DNA of 64,000 nt from Nannocystis sp. RBIL2 (GCF_026626745.1 NZ_JAPNJW010000002.1:4240151-4304150); one strand, 5' to 3'; shown: positions 35,288-44,747, numbered from the stretch's first letter. Notes: generated by a model from the sequence alone, not told the origin. Numbers and translations are program-made.

Positions 35288-36295
35288 ATGCCGACTGAGC
35301 TGTTCGAGGCGCTCACGGGCCTCACGATCGCTGATATCGCGCGAGAGCTGCGCTTCCGCGGCGTCGAGGACGGGCCGACCCCCGGCCTCGTCACGCCGCC
35401 GCCGCCGCCGGTGCGCGAGCGCCTGCGTCGCTTCGCCACCAAGGACCTCCTGGCCGGGCTGGACATCGACACGCGCGTCCTGTTCGTCACCATCTATCGC
35501 GCCGACAATCGCAAGGACGTGCGCGAGTTGACCGCGAGCGGGCAGCTCCGGGTGGCAGAGGCCACCGCCGCCGTTTTCAACACCGCCGACATCTACTCGA
35601 CCGGCTACGCGAGCGTCCGCCTGCACACCCAGAAATACGGCCTGTCGCTCAACCTCTGCCCGAGCGAGCGCTTCTTCGACCAGGAGTGCGGGGCCCGGGC
35701 CACCGCCGTGCTCGTGGCGCCTCAGCTCGTCGCCACCTCGGCGCACGTGCTCGTCAGGGCGAAGGGCGCGGAGGACCTGCACTTCGTCTTCGGCTTCCAC
35801 GCGCGCTGGGACGGCAGCACGATTACCGAGTTACCTGCCAGCGACGTCTACCAGGGGTACGAAGTGGTCGGGATGCACCTCGACGAGGAGCGGGGCATCG
35901 ATTGGGCGGTCGTGCGATTGAACCGAGCCGTCAAGGGCCGCCTTCCGGCCGTCATTCGACGCAAGGGCCGGATCGAGGACCAGCGCGGCGTATACGTGAT
36001 CGGGCACCCGTGCGGGCTGCCGGCCAAGTTCGCCGACGACGCGCGGGTGCGTGAAAACGACGACGTAGCGCTCTTCTCCGCCGATCTCGACACCTACGCG
36101 CAGAACAGCGGCTCGCCGGTGTTCGACGCCGAGACGGACGTGCTCGAGGGGCTCCTCCGCGGCGGAGAGCGGCGCGACTGGCCGGAGCTCTCGCAGTGCC
36201 GCACGTCGGTCGTCTTGGACGCGCCGGTCGGCCGCCTCAAGCAGTGCGTCCGGGCCACGCTGTTCGAGCACCTGATCCCCGAAAAGATCGCCTGA
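35288..36295 (+). CDS. intracellular trypsin-like serine protease (first of the module)
   Basis: 335 residues without signal peptide. Residues 1-35 are a short helical module (LFEALTGLTIADIARELRFR), possibly an interaction domain, followed by PTPGLVTPPPPP. The protease domain shows His153 (LVATSAHVLV), Asp205 (GIDWAVVRL) and Ser274 (AQNSGSPVFD), the triad of V8/S1-type serine proteases, so it should be active. It follows the ECF sigma gene by 52 bp. The N-terminal layout resembles adaptor-coupled trypsin-like peptidases in bacterial conflict systems, but I cannot name the small domain. The substrate may be its metalloprotease neighbour or a cellular target. Confidence 0.85.
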   Translation: MPTELFEALTGLTIADIARELRFRGVEDGPTPGLVTPPPPPVRERLRRFATKDLLAGLDIDTRVLFVTIYRADNRKDVRELTASGQLRVAEATAAVFNTADIYSTGYASVRLHTQKYGLSLNLCPSERFFDQECGARATAVLVAPQLVATSAHVLVRAKGAEDLHFVFGFHARWDGSTITELPASDVYQGYEVVGMHLDEERGIDWAVVRLNRAVKGRLPAVIRRKGRIEDQRGVYVIGHPCGLPAKFADDARVRENDDVALFSADLDTYAQNSGSPVFDAETDVLEGLLRGGERRDWPELSQCRTSVVLDAPVGRLKQCVRATLFEHLIPEKIA

Positions 36296-36383
36296 CCAGC
36301 GCGTGACCTGCAACCGGAGCGGCGTCGCACCCGACGTCGCCAGATACGTCGCGGCCGTGAACGCCGCGACAAGGAGAGTGAGC

Positions 36384-38342
36384 ATGGTAAGTATCCAGAG
36401 GATCAGCGGCACCTATTGTGAAATACTTCCGGCCGGCGACGCCCGAGCGCCGCACGAGCTACGCCTCGACATCGACGGCGACTGCCCTCAGATGGCCGCC
36501 AGCGGGACGCTCCGGCGGCCCTTCGCGGAGGACGTGTACTGGTTGGCTCACCCGCTCGCGCGCGTCGACGACCGGACATGGCGCGGCCCCGTGGTCCTGA
36601 GCGAGCCGACCACCGTCGGTTACGATGCGGTCGAGTTGCGCCGCGTCGACGGGCCGGACGACGACGCGTCGCTGGTCGATCTGACGCTGCTGCGCGCCGG
36701 CCAGATCGTCGCCGAGCACCGCCACGTACGGCGCGGCGCGGCCTTCGTCGCCGTCGAGTTCGAGCTCGACTACGTCGCCGGCGTCGAACCGGTGCTCGGC
36801 ATCCGAACGCACGCGCACCCGCACCGCCCCGCGAGCCTTCCGGACGAGGAGTTGACGCTGGTCGGGGCGTTCGCCCGGGCCGGCGTCGAGGTGACGACGA
36901 CGAGCGGCGACGGGCTGGTGCCGCTGAAGGGCGCGGGCGCCGACGAGCTGTGGAGCGACGGCGAGCTGCACGACGCGATGCAGACCTACTGGAGCCGCTT
37001 CGCCGATCGACCGCAATGGGCGCTGTGGGTGTTCTTCGCCGGGCTGCACCGCGACGGCGACGGCCTCGGCGGCATCATGTTCGACGACATCGGCCCCAAC
37101 CACCGTCAGGGCGCCGCCATCTTCCACGATTCGTTCATCAGCAGGGCGCCGGCCGGCGATCCGAACCCGGCGGCGTGGGTTCAGCGGATGCGCTTTTGGA
37201 CGACGGTGCACGAGATCGGCCACGCGTTCAACCTGGCGCACTCGTGGGAGAAGCAGCTCACCGGCTATCCACTGCCCTGGCTGCCCGTGGCCAACGATCC
37301 GCGCGCGAGGAGCTGGATGAACTATCCGTACAACATCGAGCCGACCGGCGAACGTTTCTTCAGCGACTTCGAATTCGCGTTCGCCGCCGACGAGCTGCTG
37401 TTCGTTCGCCACGCTCCGCGGCGCTTCGTCCGCATGGGCGACGCGAGCTGGTACGACAACCACGGCTTCTCGCGCCTGCTCCCCGCCCCCGGGCTCGAGC
37501 TCAGCCTCCACGTCGGCAACAGCCGGCTCGAGTTCCTCGAGCCGGTGGTCCTCGACGTGCGCCTGCGCAACGCTGGGCCCGAGCCGGTGACGCTCCCCGC
37601 GGCGCTGCTGCGCAGCCTCGACAGCCTGAGCGTGGTCCACAAGCGCATCGGCCGCCAGGCGCGCCGGCACATCCCGTTCGCCACGTACTGCGGCGACGAA
37701 TCCGAAGTCACGCTCGCGCCCGGGCAGAGCATCACCGAGGCGCTGTACGTCTCGGCCGGCCGCAACGGCTTCGACATCAGCGCGCCCGGCCGCTACTGCT
37801 TGCAGGCGGCCGTGCTGCTGAAGGGCGACACGGCCGTCGTCTCACCGCCGCTCGAGCTGCGGATCGCCCCGCCCCTGAGCCGTGAGCAGGAAATCGTGGC
37901 ACAGGACTACTTCAGCGAGGACGTCGCCCGGGTCATGGCCTTCGACGGCTCGACCGTACTCACCCGCGCCAACGACACGTTGCGCGAGATCGCCGAGATG
38001 GAGGCGTCGCGCGCGGCGATCCACGCCAAGATCGCGCTGGCGATGCCGCAGGTCCATCCATGGCAGACGATCGACTTCACGCGGCGCGCGCTCATGAAGC
38101 ACAACGTGGACCCCGAACCGGCCAGCGACGTCTTGCACGAGCTCCTCATCGACCGCGCCCGCGAGGCGGTGCGCTCGCTGTCGTCGACCGATTACCGCCG
38201 CTACGGCGACTTCCTGCAGAAGATCCGCGACGCCGACCTGACGAAGGCGAGCCTGCCGATCACGCCGCGGATCAACCAGGCCCTGCGCGAGTACGGCATC
38301 GCCGGGGTGCAGTCGCTCGCTGAAAAGGGAGGCCCGGCATGA
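36384..38342 (+). CDS. metzincin-type zinc metalloprotease, cytoplasmic
   Basis: 652 residues from ATG 36384 (AAGGAG 7 nt upstream; an earlier GTG/ATG extension is not supported). The zinc signature HEIGHAFNLAH (from His276) and a Met-turn SWMNYP (Met312) define a metzincin. No signal peptide is visible, which is unusual since most metzincins are secreted. The region after about 370 is an Ig-like beta-sandwich (LEFLEPVVLDVRLRNAGPEP), and the last ~110 residues are helical (DTLREIAEMEASRAAIHAKI, VLHELLIDRAREAVRSLSST). It overlaps the next protease gene by 4 bp (ATGA), so the two are translationally coupled. A partner or substrate in a protease cascade is the likely role. Confidence 0.87.
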   Translation: MVSIQRISGTYCEILPAGDARAPHELRLDIDGDCPQMAASGTLRRPFAEDVYWLAHPLARVDDRTWRGPVVLSEPTTVGYDAVELRRVDGPDDDASLVDLTLLRAGQIVAEHRHVRRGAAFVAVEFELDYVAGVEPVLGIRTHAHPHRPASLPDEELTLVGAFARAGVEVTTTSGDGLVPLKGAGADELWSDGELHDAMQTYWSRFADRPQWALWVFFAGLHRDGDGLGGIMFDDIGPNHRQGAAIFHDSFISRAPAGDPNPAAWVQRMRFWTTVHEIGHAFNLAHSWEKQLTGYPLPWLPVANDPRARSWMNYPYNIEPTGERFFSDFEFAFAADELLFVRHAPRRFVRMGDASWYDNHGFSRLLPAPGLELSLHVGNSRLEFLEPVVLDVRLRNAGPEPVTLPAALLRSLDSLSVVHKRIGRQARRHIPFATYCGDESEVTLAPGQSITEALYVSAGRNGFDISAPGRYCLQAAVLLKGDTAVVSPPLELRIAPPLSREQEIVAQDYFSEDVARVMAFDGSTVLTRANDTLREIAEMEASRAAIHAKIALAMPQVHPWQTIDFTRRALMKHNVDPEPASDVLHELLIDRAREAVRSLSSTDYRRYGDFLQKIRDADLTKASLPITPRINQALREYGIAGVQSLAEKGGPA

Positions 38343-38881
38343 GCCGCGAGCTCGTCATCGGCGCCTCCATCATCGTCGGCAGCGCGAGCGCTCGCGTGAC
38401 GACGCTGCGGACCTACAACAGCAAGCACTACCTCGTGACCTGCGGCCACGTGTTCCGCGGCACAGACGAGGTGCGCCGGCCGGGCTCGGACGTGGTCATC
38501 GCCCGGCTGTCGAACAACCTGCTCGACCGGCCGCGCTCGGTCGACCTGGCGTTCGCCGAGTTGACCGTGGAGGGGATGGAGATCATGCACCCCAACGCGC
38601 AGTGGGAGACGGCCCCGCCGGGCGGCGCTGGGTGGATCGCCCGCGAGGGCCGCAAGCTGCGGCAGACGGTCGTCGACGCGTACCCCGTGTACGACGCGCC
38701 ATTCTACCCGTCGGGCCCCTACATTCGCACGCGCTTCGCCGGCGAGGAGCCCGGCGACTCCGGCGCATGCCTCCTGCGCGAGGACCTGAGCGAGCGGCGG
38801 ATCTGCGGGTTGCTCAAGGGCCGGGCCGAGCTCGACGGGCAATGGTTCGGGTTCTACGTGCCGCTCGACGGCCTATTGTGA
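38339..38881 (+). CDS. intracellular trypsin-like serine protease (second of the module)
   Basis: 180 residues, small for the family, with no signal peptide. The triad is visible as His37 (VTCGHVF), Asp69 (SVDLAFAEL) and Ser141 (EPGDSGACLL). It resembles a minimal chymotrypsin fold with little outside the catalytic core. It overlaps the metzincin gene by ATGA, so both are made together in fixed ratio. It is only distantly similar to the protease at 35288. Possible roles are activating the metzincin by cleavage or serving as its effector; inference only. Confidence 0.83.
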   Translation: MSRELVIGASIIVGSASARVTTLRTYNSKHYLVTCGHVFRGTDEVRRPGSDVVIARLSNNLLDRPRSVDLAFAELTVEGMEIMHPNAQWETAPPGGAGWIAREGRKLRQTVVDAYPVYDAPFYPSGPYIRTRFAGEEPGDSGACLLREDLSERRICGLLKGRAELDGQWFGFYVPLDGLL

Positions 38882-38934
38882 CAGTTCCGGCGAGTGCCGG
38901 TCGAATGTAATAACAACAGAGAGGATTTGATACA

Positions 38935-40704
38935 ATGCTGGGTGTATTGGTGGGACTCACCGTCCTCGCGGCGCCGCCTGTGGCCAACGGAGAGACGGAG
39001 ATACTGAGCGTCGAGGTCGAGGCCCCTGAGCTTGGGGCGATGCGGCGGAAGGCGTACTTGAGCAGCCGCATGAGCGCCGCCGAGCTGAGCGGGACCATCG
39101 GTGCGGATCTCGTGCGTGCGATGGGTCAGGTCGTGCTTGACAAGGCGGTCCAGGCCGGATGGGAGATGACCCGGCGCGAGCTGATGAGCCTCGCCAAATG
39201 CGGCGATAAGCGCGGGAGGGCGCGGGCGGCCTGCGCGAAGGACGAGGACGACCCATGGATGCCCACGACCTATCGGGTGCTCGAGTCGAGCCGGCTGCAA
39301 GACCTGATGGCCCAGCCGGAGACGCTGCTGCGGGCGGTCCTCGGCGACTGGTTCGATCACATGCGCCCGGGGCACGCCTTCGAGCTGGTGGGGCAGACGC
39401 TCGGCGGCGTCTCCGTCGAGCGATTGATCCGCGCCTGGCGCTCGAACGGGAAGTCGGGGCTGAGCTCGACCGCGGTGACGGAGATACGTGCGGCGATCCT
39501 GAAGGTCGCGGACAAAAACACCTGCGAAGCCCTTACCGGTGTGGTCGACAAGGCGCTGTGGGTGGGAGCCATGTGCGTAGCCGCGACGAGATCGGCGCAA
39601 GCCGCCATCCGGGGCTCGTCGCCGTCGGGCGTCGTCGACAGCAGCGACGCCGCGGAACCGGGCGCACTGACCTCGTGCCAGAATTTCGACAGCTGGATCG
39701 ATCAGTGCCACTTCGCGGCTTCGGACCGGGAGCTCGTGGTCGCCGCGCTGCGCGCTCACGCAACGGTCTTCGAGTTCGGCGGAAGAGCCAAGTGGTGGCG
39801 CGACGCGATCAACCTCGTCTTCGAGCTGGCGAAGATCGACCCTGCGAAACTGGCCGCGGACAAGGTGACAGAGCTGGAGCAGCGCCGGCAGCGCGTCGAG
39901 TGGATGCAGGCGGTGATCGTCGGGCTCCTCGACGAGGACTGGACCCGAGTGGCGGGCGGAGCGACCTCGATCGTGGCGGATTGGATCCTGACGATGAAAA
40001 AAACCGCCGCGACGGCCGAAGAAGCCTCCGAGGGGGCCGACATCGGCAAGAACACGGAGAAGGCCGAGGACGACAACTCGTCGAACTCCGCAGACTCGCA
40101 GGCCGGTCTGGAAGCGTTACAGAAGGTCGTCGGCTTCCTCGCAGGGATCGGCCGGTACGCCGCGAGCTACAGCGAGAAGGACAGTGAGGTCGCGGCGCAA
40201 GCGCGCAAGGACGCGATCGCCGATCTGGTCTCGCGCATGGCCAGTCGGCGCGAGCGGACCCGGGGCGCGGTGTTCTCGCTCGGAGGTTCGTTCGGGTTCG
40301 TCGCCGGTGTGCGCTCGGAGGTGGCACCGGACAGGACCAGCAACCTCGCGCCGGCCAGCCCCATCCACCTCGGCCTGGGCCTCGGGGTCGATACGTATCA
40401 CGGGGCGAGGAAGACCCGTTCGGTCGGGTTTCACGGCGAGGTGTCGGTGCTCGATCTTGGCCAGTACGTCGCGTTCGAGAACCGCAAGCTCGACCTCAAA
40501 ACGCCAGAGCTGGCAGCCTCCCTGGCGCCGAGCATCAAGCTCGGCATCCGCGTCGCCCTGCGCGAGACGCCGCTGTTCCTGGCCCTGTTCGGCGGATTCA
40601 ATCCGTTCCTCCGCACGAAAGCGGCCGACGCGACCGATGGCAACATGACGTTTACGCTCGGGGCGATGTTCGGCGTCTACGTTCCGTTCCTCGACTTCAA
40701 CTGA
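38935..40704 (+). CDS. exported protein with helical body and probable outer-membrane C-terminal barrel
   Basis: 589 residues. A short signal peptide (MLGVLVGLTVLAAPPVANG) is followed by a long helical region (about 30-420: IGADLVRAMGQVVLDKAVQA, RQRVEWMQAVIVGLLDEDWT) with a Ser/Asn/Glu linker. The last ~150 residues alternate as in an outer-membrane beta-barrel (GAVFSLGGSFGFVAGVRSEV, IHLGLGLGVDTYHGARKTRS, MTFTLGAMFGVYVPFLDFN with an aromatic end). AGAGAGGA precedes the ATG. It is 53 bp after the second trypsin-like gene on the same strand and is slightly less GC-rich. Its role in the protease module is not clear; envelope damage or sensing are possibilities. Confidence 0.65.
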   Translation: MLGVLVGLTVLAAPPVANGETEILSVEVEAPELGAMRRKAYLSSRMSAAELSGTIGADLVRAMGQVVLDKAVQAGWEMTRRELMSLAKCGDKRGRARAACAKDEDDPWMPTTYRVLESSRLQDLMAQPETLLRAVLGDWFDHMRPGHAFELVGQTLGGVSVERLIRAWRSNGKSGLSSTAVTEIRAAILKVADKNTCEALTGVVDKALWVGAMCVAATRSAQAAIRGSSPSGVVDSSDAAEPGALTSCQNFDSWIDQCHFAASDRELVVAALRAHATVFEFGGRAKWWRDAINLVFELAKIDPAKLAADKVTELEQRRQRVEWMQAVIVGLLDEDWTRVAGGATSIVADWILTMKKTAATAEEASEGADIGKNTEKAEDDNSSNSADSQAGLEALQKVVGFLAGIGRYAASYSEKDSEVAAQARKDAIADLVSRMASRRERTRGAVFSLGGSFGFVAGVRSEVAPDRTSNLAPASPIHLGLGLGVDTYHGARKTRSVGFHGEVSVLDLGQYVAFENRKLDLKTPELAASLAPSIKLGIRVALRETPLFLALFGGFNPFLRTKAADATDGNMTFTLGAMFGVYVPFLDFN

Positions 40705-40828
40705 ACCAGTGCTCGACCTGCGTCTGGCTCGGCCCGCGGGGTCCTCGTGCGTCCGAGCGGGTTTGCCAACGCGGCCTTCACAATGACCCCTGGCCGATCT
40801 TGTGGTACCTCCGACGAAGAGCGCCTGA

Positions 40829-41683
40829 ATGACTGATTCCAGCGAAGAGTCCCGGATCGCCCTCGCGCTCGCCGACATCAGCCGCGCGTATCTGTCGCAA
40901 GGCGAGTTCGCCGCGGCCGAGACGACCCTGCGCCAGTGCATCGACGCGAACGTCCGGCTGCTCGGCACGCCGCGGCACGCGAGCGTCGCGGCGCTCCTCG
41001 ACATGCTGGCCGTCGCCCTGGTGCAGCAGGGCAAGAACGAGGAGGCAGAGGCGATCTTGCGCGAGTGCGTGGCGATCAAGGTCGAGGAGCACGGCGGGCC
41101 CGCGCACGAGGAGGTCGCCCACTCGCTCCACGGACTCGGCGAGGCGCTGTCGCGCCAGGGGAAGTTCGAGGAGGCCACGAAGGTCTTCCACGCGAGCCTC
41201 CACGCGCTGCATCAGGCGACCGGAACGGAGTGGCCGGCGGACGCGGGCCCGACGCTCCAAGCGCTGGCAATGACGCACGTCCAACTCGGCCAGTACGTAC
41301 AGGCCGAAGAGGCCTGGCACCGCAAGGTCGAGCTCGGCGAGCGGCTGCACGGCACGATTGCCAACAGCGAGACCCTCTCGGCGCTCGGGATGCTCGCCCA
41401 GCTGTGTCTGCGCCGGGTCCAGCGCCCCGCGGACGCGCTGCGGTTCAGCACCGGAGCGTGGCAGGCGGCCCTGGCGGGTCAGCTGTGGGAGCACGTCCTG
41501 CAGATCGGCCCGGTGCACCTCGCGTGCCTCGCGGGCAACGCCCAGCCGGTAGAAGCCATCGAGCAGGTGGTCCGCGCCCTGATCGAGGTGATCGACCGCT
41601 TCCACGAGGGACACCCGCTGCGGTCCCACGCGATCTCCGAGTTGCAGCGGCTATACCCCGGACCAGGGGCCGCGAGCGGGTAA
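40829..41683 (+). CDS. TPR-repeat protein
   Basis: 284 residues, almost entirely TPR repeats of the kinesin-light-chain type (LADISRAYLSQGEFAAAETT, ALLDMLAVALVQQGKNEEAE, HSLHGLGEALSRQGKFEEAT, LQALAMTHVQLGQYVQAEEA). No signal peptide or catalytic domain. The repeats are similar in type to those in the tail of the kinase at 31291, so it may be a scaffold that brings partners together. It follows the envelope-protein gene by 124 bp on the same strand; co-transcription is possible but not shown. It converges with the small Cys-rich gene. Confidence 0.85.
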   Translation: MTDSSEESRIALALADISRAYLSQGEFAAAETTLRQCIDANVRLLGTPRHASVAALLDMLAVALVQQGKNEEAEAILRECVAIKVEEHGGPAHEEVAHSLHGLGEALSRQGKFEEATKVFHASLHALHQATGTEWPADAGPTLQALAMTHVQLGQYVQAEEAWHRKVELGERLHGTIANSETLSALGMLAQLCLRRVQRPADALRFSTGAWQAALAGQLWEHVLQIGPVHLACLAGNAQPVEAIEQVVRALIEVIDRFHEGHPLRSHAISELQRLYPGPGAASG

Positions 41684-41795
41684 GACGCGCGCCAGTCACT
41701 CCGAGTTTCATGAAGGCGTCGACGACGCCCTATTTAAATAAACCCGAGGCCCCGCGGCAGGAACCCGCACGCGGGACGCCGGCCCGCCGCTTTCT

Positions 41796-42032
41796 CTACT
41801 TCGGCGACGGCGGATAACAGATGAAGCAGGCGCCGCAGCTCGAGTACGGCGTCTTGGTGCCCCAGGCGATCTTGTTGTTGCAACAATCGTAGCCGTACTG
41901 GCCCACGACCGTGGTGCGGCTGGCGTCGCTGTAGTAGGTGCAGTTGCTCGCCGCATCCACCGAGGAGGCGCCATACAGCGCGCCCACGGCGAAGAGGGCC
42001 AGGAAGAGGACGGTGCGTCCAACTTTGTTCAT
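41796..42032 (-). CDS. small secreted Cys-rich protein (DUF6289-like)
   Basis: 78 residues. The signal peptide is RTVLFLALFAVGALYGASSVDAA; the mature part is about 50 residues with seven Cys (NCTYYSDASRTTVVGQYGYD, then CC, then SSCGACFICYPP). This matches the pattern of DUF6289-type small exported proteins of actinobacteria and myxobacteria, whose function is unknown. AAAGGAG lies 7 nt before the ATG, and a 9-bp hairpin (42049-42075) ends just 2-3 nt before that site, so translation may be regulated or the transcript protected there. It could be a bacteriocin-like, signalling or envelope peptide. Confidence 0.8.
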   Translation of the reverse strand: MNKVGRTVLFLALFAVGALYGASSVDAASNCTYYSDASRTTVVGQYGYDCCNNKIAWGTKTPYSSCGACFICYPPSPK

Positions 42033-42048
42033 GGGTCGCTCCTTTTGA

Positions 42049-42075
42049 GTGTGCCGGACGTCGCGCCCGGCACAC
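42049..42075 (-). promoter_or_regulatory. 9-bp hairpin next to the ribosome-binding site of the Cys-rich gene
   Basis: GTGTGCCGG / CCGGCACAC with a 9-nt loop sits between the upstream gene and AAAGGAG. There is no T-run, so an mRNA-stabilising or translational-control role is as likely as termination. Confidence 0.4.
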
Positions 42076-42409
42076 CCAGCTTATCGCAAATCAGCGAAAT
42101 GCGAGCGACAGAATGTGGGTTCACCGCACCCCAAATGTCATCACGATCTGGGGCTTGTCTCGCCAGTGCGGCCGCCCCCGAACCGAAAACTCTCATGCGC
42201 TGGCAGCGAATGGCACGCGACGTCGATCACCGAACTCGCGGCCGCCTCGCGCGGACTCCGCGGCGCAGTGAGGTTTCCCGAGGCTTGCGATTGGCAGCGG
42301 CCTGAGCGTTCGCCGAGCCACGAATGACCCGGGCGCAGCAGCTCCTCGTATCACCACACCTCGGGCGGGAACGCTCCATTCGCCGTGTTCGCAGCCTCGA
42401 CGAATTACC
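42076..42409. other. intergenic stretch, nothing recognised
   Basis: About 330 bp downstream of the thioredoxin-tailed lipoprotein gene. No protein-like frame, palindrome or promoter box could be supported here. Confidence 0.4.
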
Positions 42410-44608
42410 TCAGCGCCCGCGCCGGAGCGCCTCGATCAACGCCGGGTGGATGAAGTGCATCTCGCGGTAGTTACCGGTCTCGCGATAGACCTCGCGGCCC
42501 GCAGCGTCGATGAACAGGTGCGTCGGATAGCCGTTGATCCCGACCATCGAGCGCCAGCCGTCGTCCCTGGCGATCGGCGCGCGGAACCCCGCGGTCCCGT
42601 GCAACGCCGCGATCCCGTCGGGGTCGCTCGTCACGACCACGAATTGCACGTCCTTGCGCCCGCGATAGCGCTGTTGCAGCTTCGCCAGCTCGGGGGCCTC
42701 GAGCCGGCACGCGGTGCACCAGGGTTCGGTCGCAATCACCACAGTCACGCGCCCGCGCAAGGCCTCGCTCGAGATCCGGCCGCCGCCCCGCAGGTCGAGC
42801 TCGAACGGCGCGAGGGGCTGCGGCGCCGCAGCTCGCGCGGCGAGTACCGCGGCGATCCGTTCGTCCTTCCGTTCGCGTTCCAGCCGCGCGATCGTGCGGT
42901 CGAGATCTTTCGCTTTCCCGCCACGGGTAAGCACGAGTTGCTGGAGGCGCTCGCGGCACGCTCGCGCCGGCGCCCCTTCCTGCACGATCGACCGCGCGAG
43001 GATCTGCTCGGCCCGATGCACCTCGCCGTCGCGTTCGGCCAGCTCGGCCGCCAACAGCGCGATGTCGGGGTGCGTCGGCCACAGCTCGTGCGCCCGCGAG
43101 GCGTCCGCGCGCGCGTCCTCCACCCTGCCCGCGCGCAGCTGCACGAGCCCGCGGGCGTGGTGGGCGAGCCCCCGCATGGCCCGCCGCAGCTCCTCGAGTT
43201 CGCCGGGCGTGGCCACCAGAGCGAAGCCGGGAGGCGTATCGTCCGCGAGCGCGAGGGCCCGCTCGGCCAGCTCGCGCGCCAGCTCGAGGTCCCCGCTCCG
43301 CTTCGCCAGGAGCACGGCCGCCTGGGCGTCGTACGACGCTCCGAATGGCGCCGCCAGCACGGCGCGCGCCACGGCTTCGACCCGCTGCAGCGGCGCTCGC
43401 GGATCGCACTGCAGAAATTCGATCAAGGCCGCTGCAGTCGAATTGCGCAGAGACAGGTCGCGCAGCCGCGGCCTGTCGAAGAATGCGTCGACGGGCGCGC
43501 GTGCCTGCGCCAGCTCGTCCGCCGGCGGCAGCTCGCCCCTGGCGAGCGCCATCCTGCACCCCCCCACCGCGCCGAACACCGCGACGAGCTCCGAGTCCCA
43601 GCGCTCGACCGCCCGCACGTCGGGGAAGCGCAGCCGCACGTCGTCGTAGATCGCCTGTGCGGCTTCGGTCGCCCCGAGCTGCTGCAGGCCGTCGACGAGC
43701 TGCGCGAGCGCCTCCGGCTCGGCGCGATGACGGTCGGCCAGGGCCACGAGCTCGGCGATCGCCGCGGCCCGCAGCGAGGCGTCCTGGCGCGCCGCAGCCA
43801 CGCGGGCCCGCGCTCGCAGCACCGTGAGCGCAAGGACGTCGGGGCGCCGCGCGAGCGCCCGCTCGACGAGCTCGAGCGCCGCGTCGGCGCGCTGGACACT
43901 CAACCATCCCTCGGCCGCTCGCGCGACTGCCAGCGTCCCCGAGGGCGCAGTCTGCTCGGCCTGGGCGACGAGCGCCTGCACTTGCTCGTGGCTCGGTCGC
44001 ACCGGCAGCGGCGCGGCGCTCAGCCGAAAGAAGGTCATCCCGATGCGCTTCGCGTGCACGAAGTCCCGCACGCTGTCGGGCAGGTCGGGCAGCGCCGCGA
44101 GGGCTGCCAGCCCGTCCTCGTCGCTCTGCAGCTCCAGGACCTGGGCGTGCAGCCACACCGCGTCGGGATGGTCGCCGAGGCGAGCGCGGGCCCCCGTCAC
44201 CAGCGCGGCCAGCTCGCGCCGAGGCAGCTTGCCCGCCTGCTCCTGGGCGCGCAGCAGGAGCGCCCACCCGGACCCTTCCGGGAGCGCCGCGCGGTGCCTC
44301 GCCAGCGCCTGGGCATCGTTGTCCGCCAGCGCGGCCATGGCTGCGAGCCAGTGCCAACGGTCGTCGCCGGGGCTCTCCGCCGGCTGCGCCCGCACCAGCG
44401 CATTCGCGGCCTCCACGCGCCCTTCGAGCAGCAGGTCGCGCAGCGCATCGGCCGCGCGCGCGCTCGCCTGCGAGTGCTCGCCCGCGCGAGGCTCCGCTGC
44501 CGGTCGCTCCGTCGCCGGCGGAGCCGGCCGCGCACACGCGAGGCCGACGACTGCGAGCACCACCAGAGTGCGCAACGATCGGAGTCGCGGCCCGGAACAC
44601 CTGATCAT
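42410..44608 (-). CDS. lipoprotein with TPR-like body and C-terminal thioredoxin domain
   Basis: 732 residues from ATG 44608 (GGTGA upstream). The signal peptide (SLRTLVVLAVVGLAC) ends in a lipobox Cys. The middle (about 40-590) is Ala/Leu/Arg-rich helical repeats of TPR type (AEGWLSVQRADAALELVERA, GLVQLRAGRVEDARADASRA). The last ~125 residues form a TlpA-like thioredoxin domain: GRVTVVIATEPWCTACRLEA with the CTAC redox pair at about 631-634, then INGYPTHLFIDAAGREVYRE with the cis-Pro. It probably acts as an envelope thiol-disulfide oxidoreductase tethered to a protein-binding scaffold. It stands apart, divergent from the GNAT gene by 139 bp. Confidence 0.85.
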   Translation of the reverse strand: MIRCSGPRLRSLRTLVVLAVVGLACARPAPPATERPAAEPRAGEHSQASARAADALRDLLLEGRVEAANALVRAQPAESPGDDRWHWLAAMAALADNDAQALARHRAALPEGSGWALLLRAQEQAGKLPRRELAALVTGARARLGDHPDAVWLHAQVLELQSDEDGLAALAALPDLPDSVRDFVHAKRIGMTFFRLSAAPLPVRPSHEQVQALVAQAEQTAPSGTLAVARAAEGWLSVQRADAALELVERALARRPDVLALTVLRARARVAAARQDASLRAAAIAELVALADRHRAEPEALAQLVDGLQQLGATEAAQAIYDDVRLRFPDVRAVERWDSELVAVFGAVGGCRMALARGELPPADELAQARAPVDAFFDRPRLRDLSLRNSTAAALIEFLQCDPRAPLQRVEAVARAVLAAPFGASYDAQAAVLLAKRSGDLELARELAERALALADDTPPGFALVATPGELEELRRAMRGLAHHARGLVQLRAGRVEDARADASRAHELWPTHPDIALLAAELAERDGEVHRAEQILARSIVQEGAPARACRERLQQLVLTRGGKAKDLDRTIARLERERKDERIAAVLAARAAAPQPLAPFELDLRGGGRISSEALRGRVTVVIATEPWCTACRLEAPELAKLQQRYRGRKDVQFVVVTSDPDGIAALHGTAGFRAPIARDDGWRSMVGINGYPTHLFIDAAGREVYRETGNYREMHFIHPALIEALRRGR

Positions 44609-44747
44609 GTTTTCACCATCGAGACGGAGCGGCTCTCGCATGACCTGGCCAACGCCGAGAGGATGCCGCGGATCTCCACGATTTCACAAGCCGTCAAAGA
44701 CCGGGCCATGATAGCCTTTGGCCTCGCCCGCCAGGCTCGGCTCGGCC

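Noticed and set aside
41735-41780. TTTAAATAAA stretch with CCCGC/GCGGG stem after the Cys-rich gene as an intrinsic terminator
   Set aside because: The stem is short with a 2-nt loop and the T-rich part is about 20 bases away, so the geometry does not fit.
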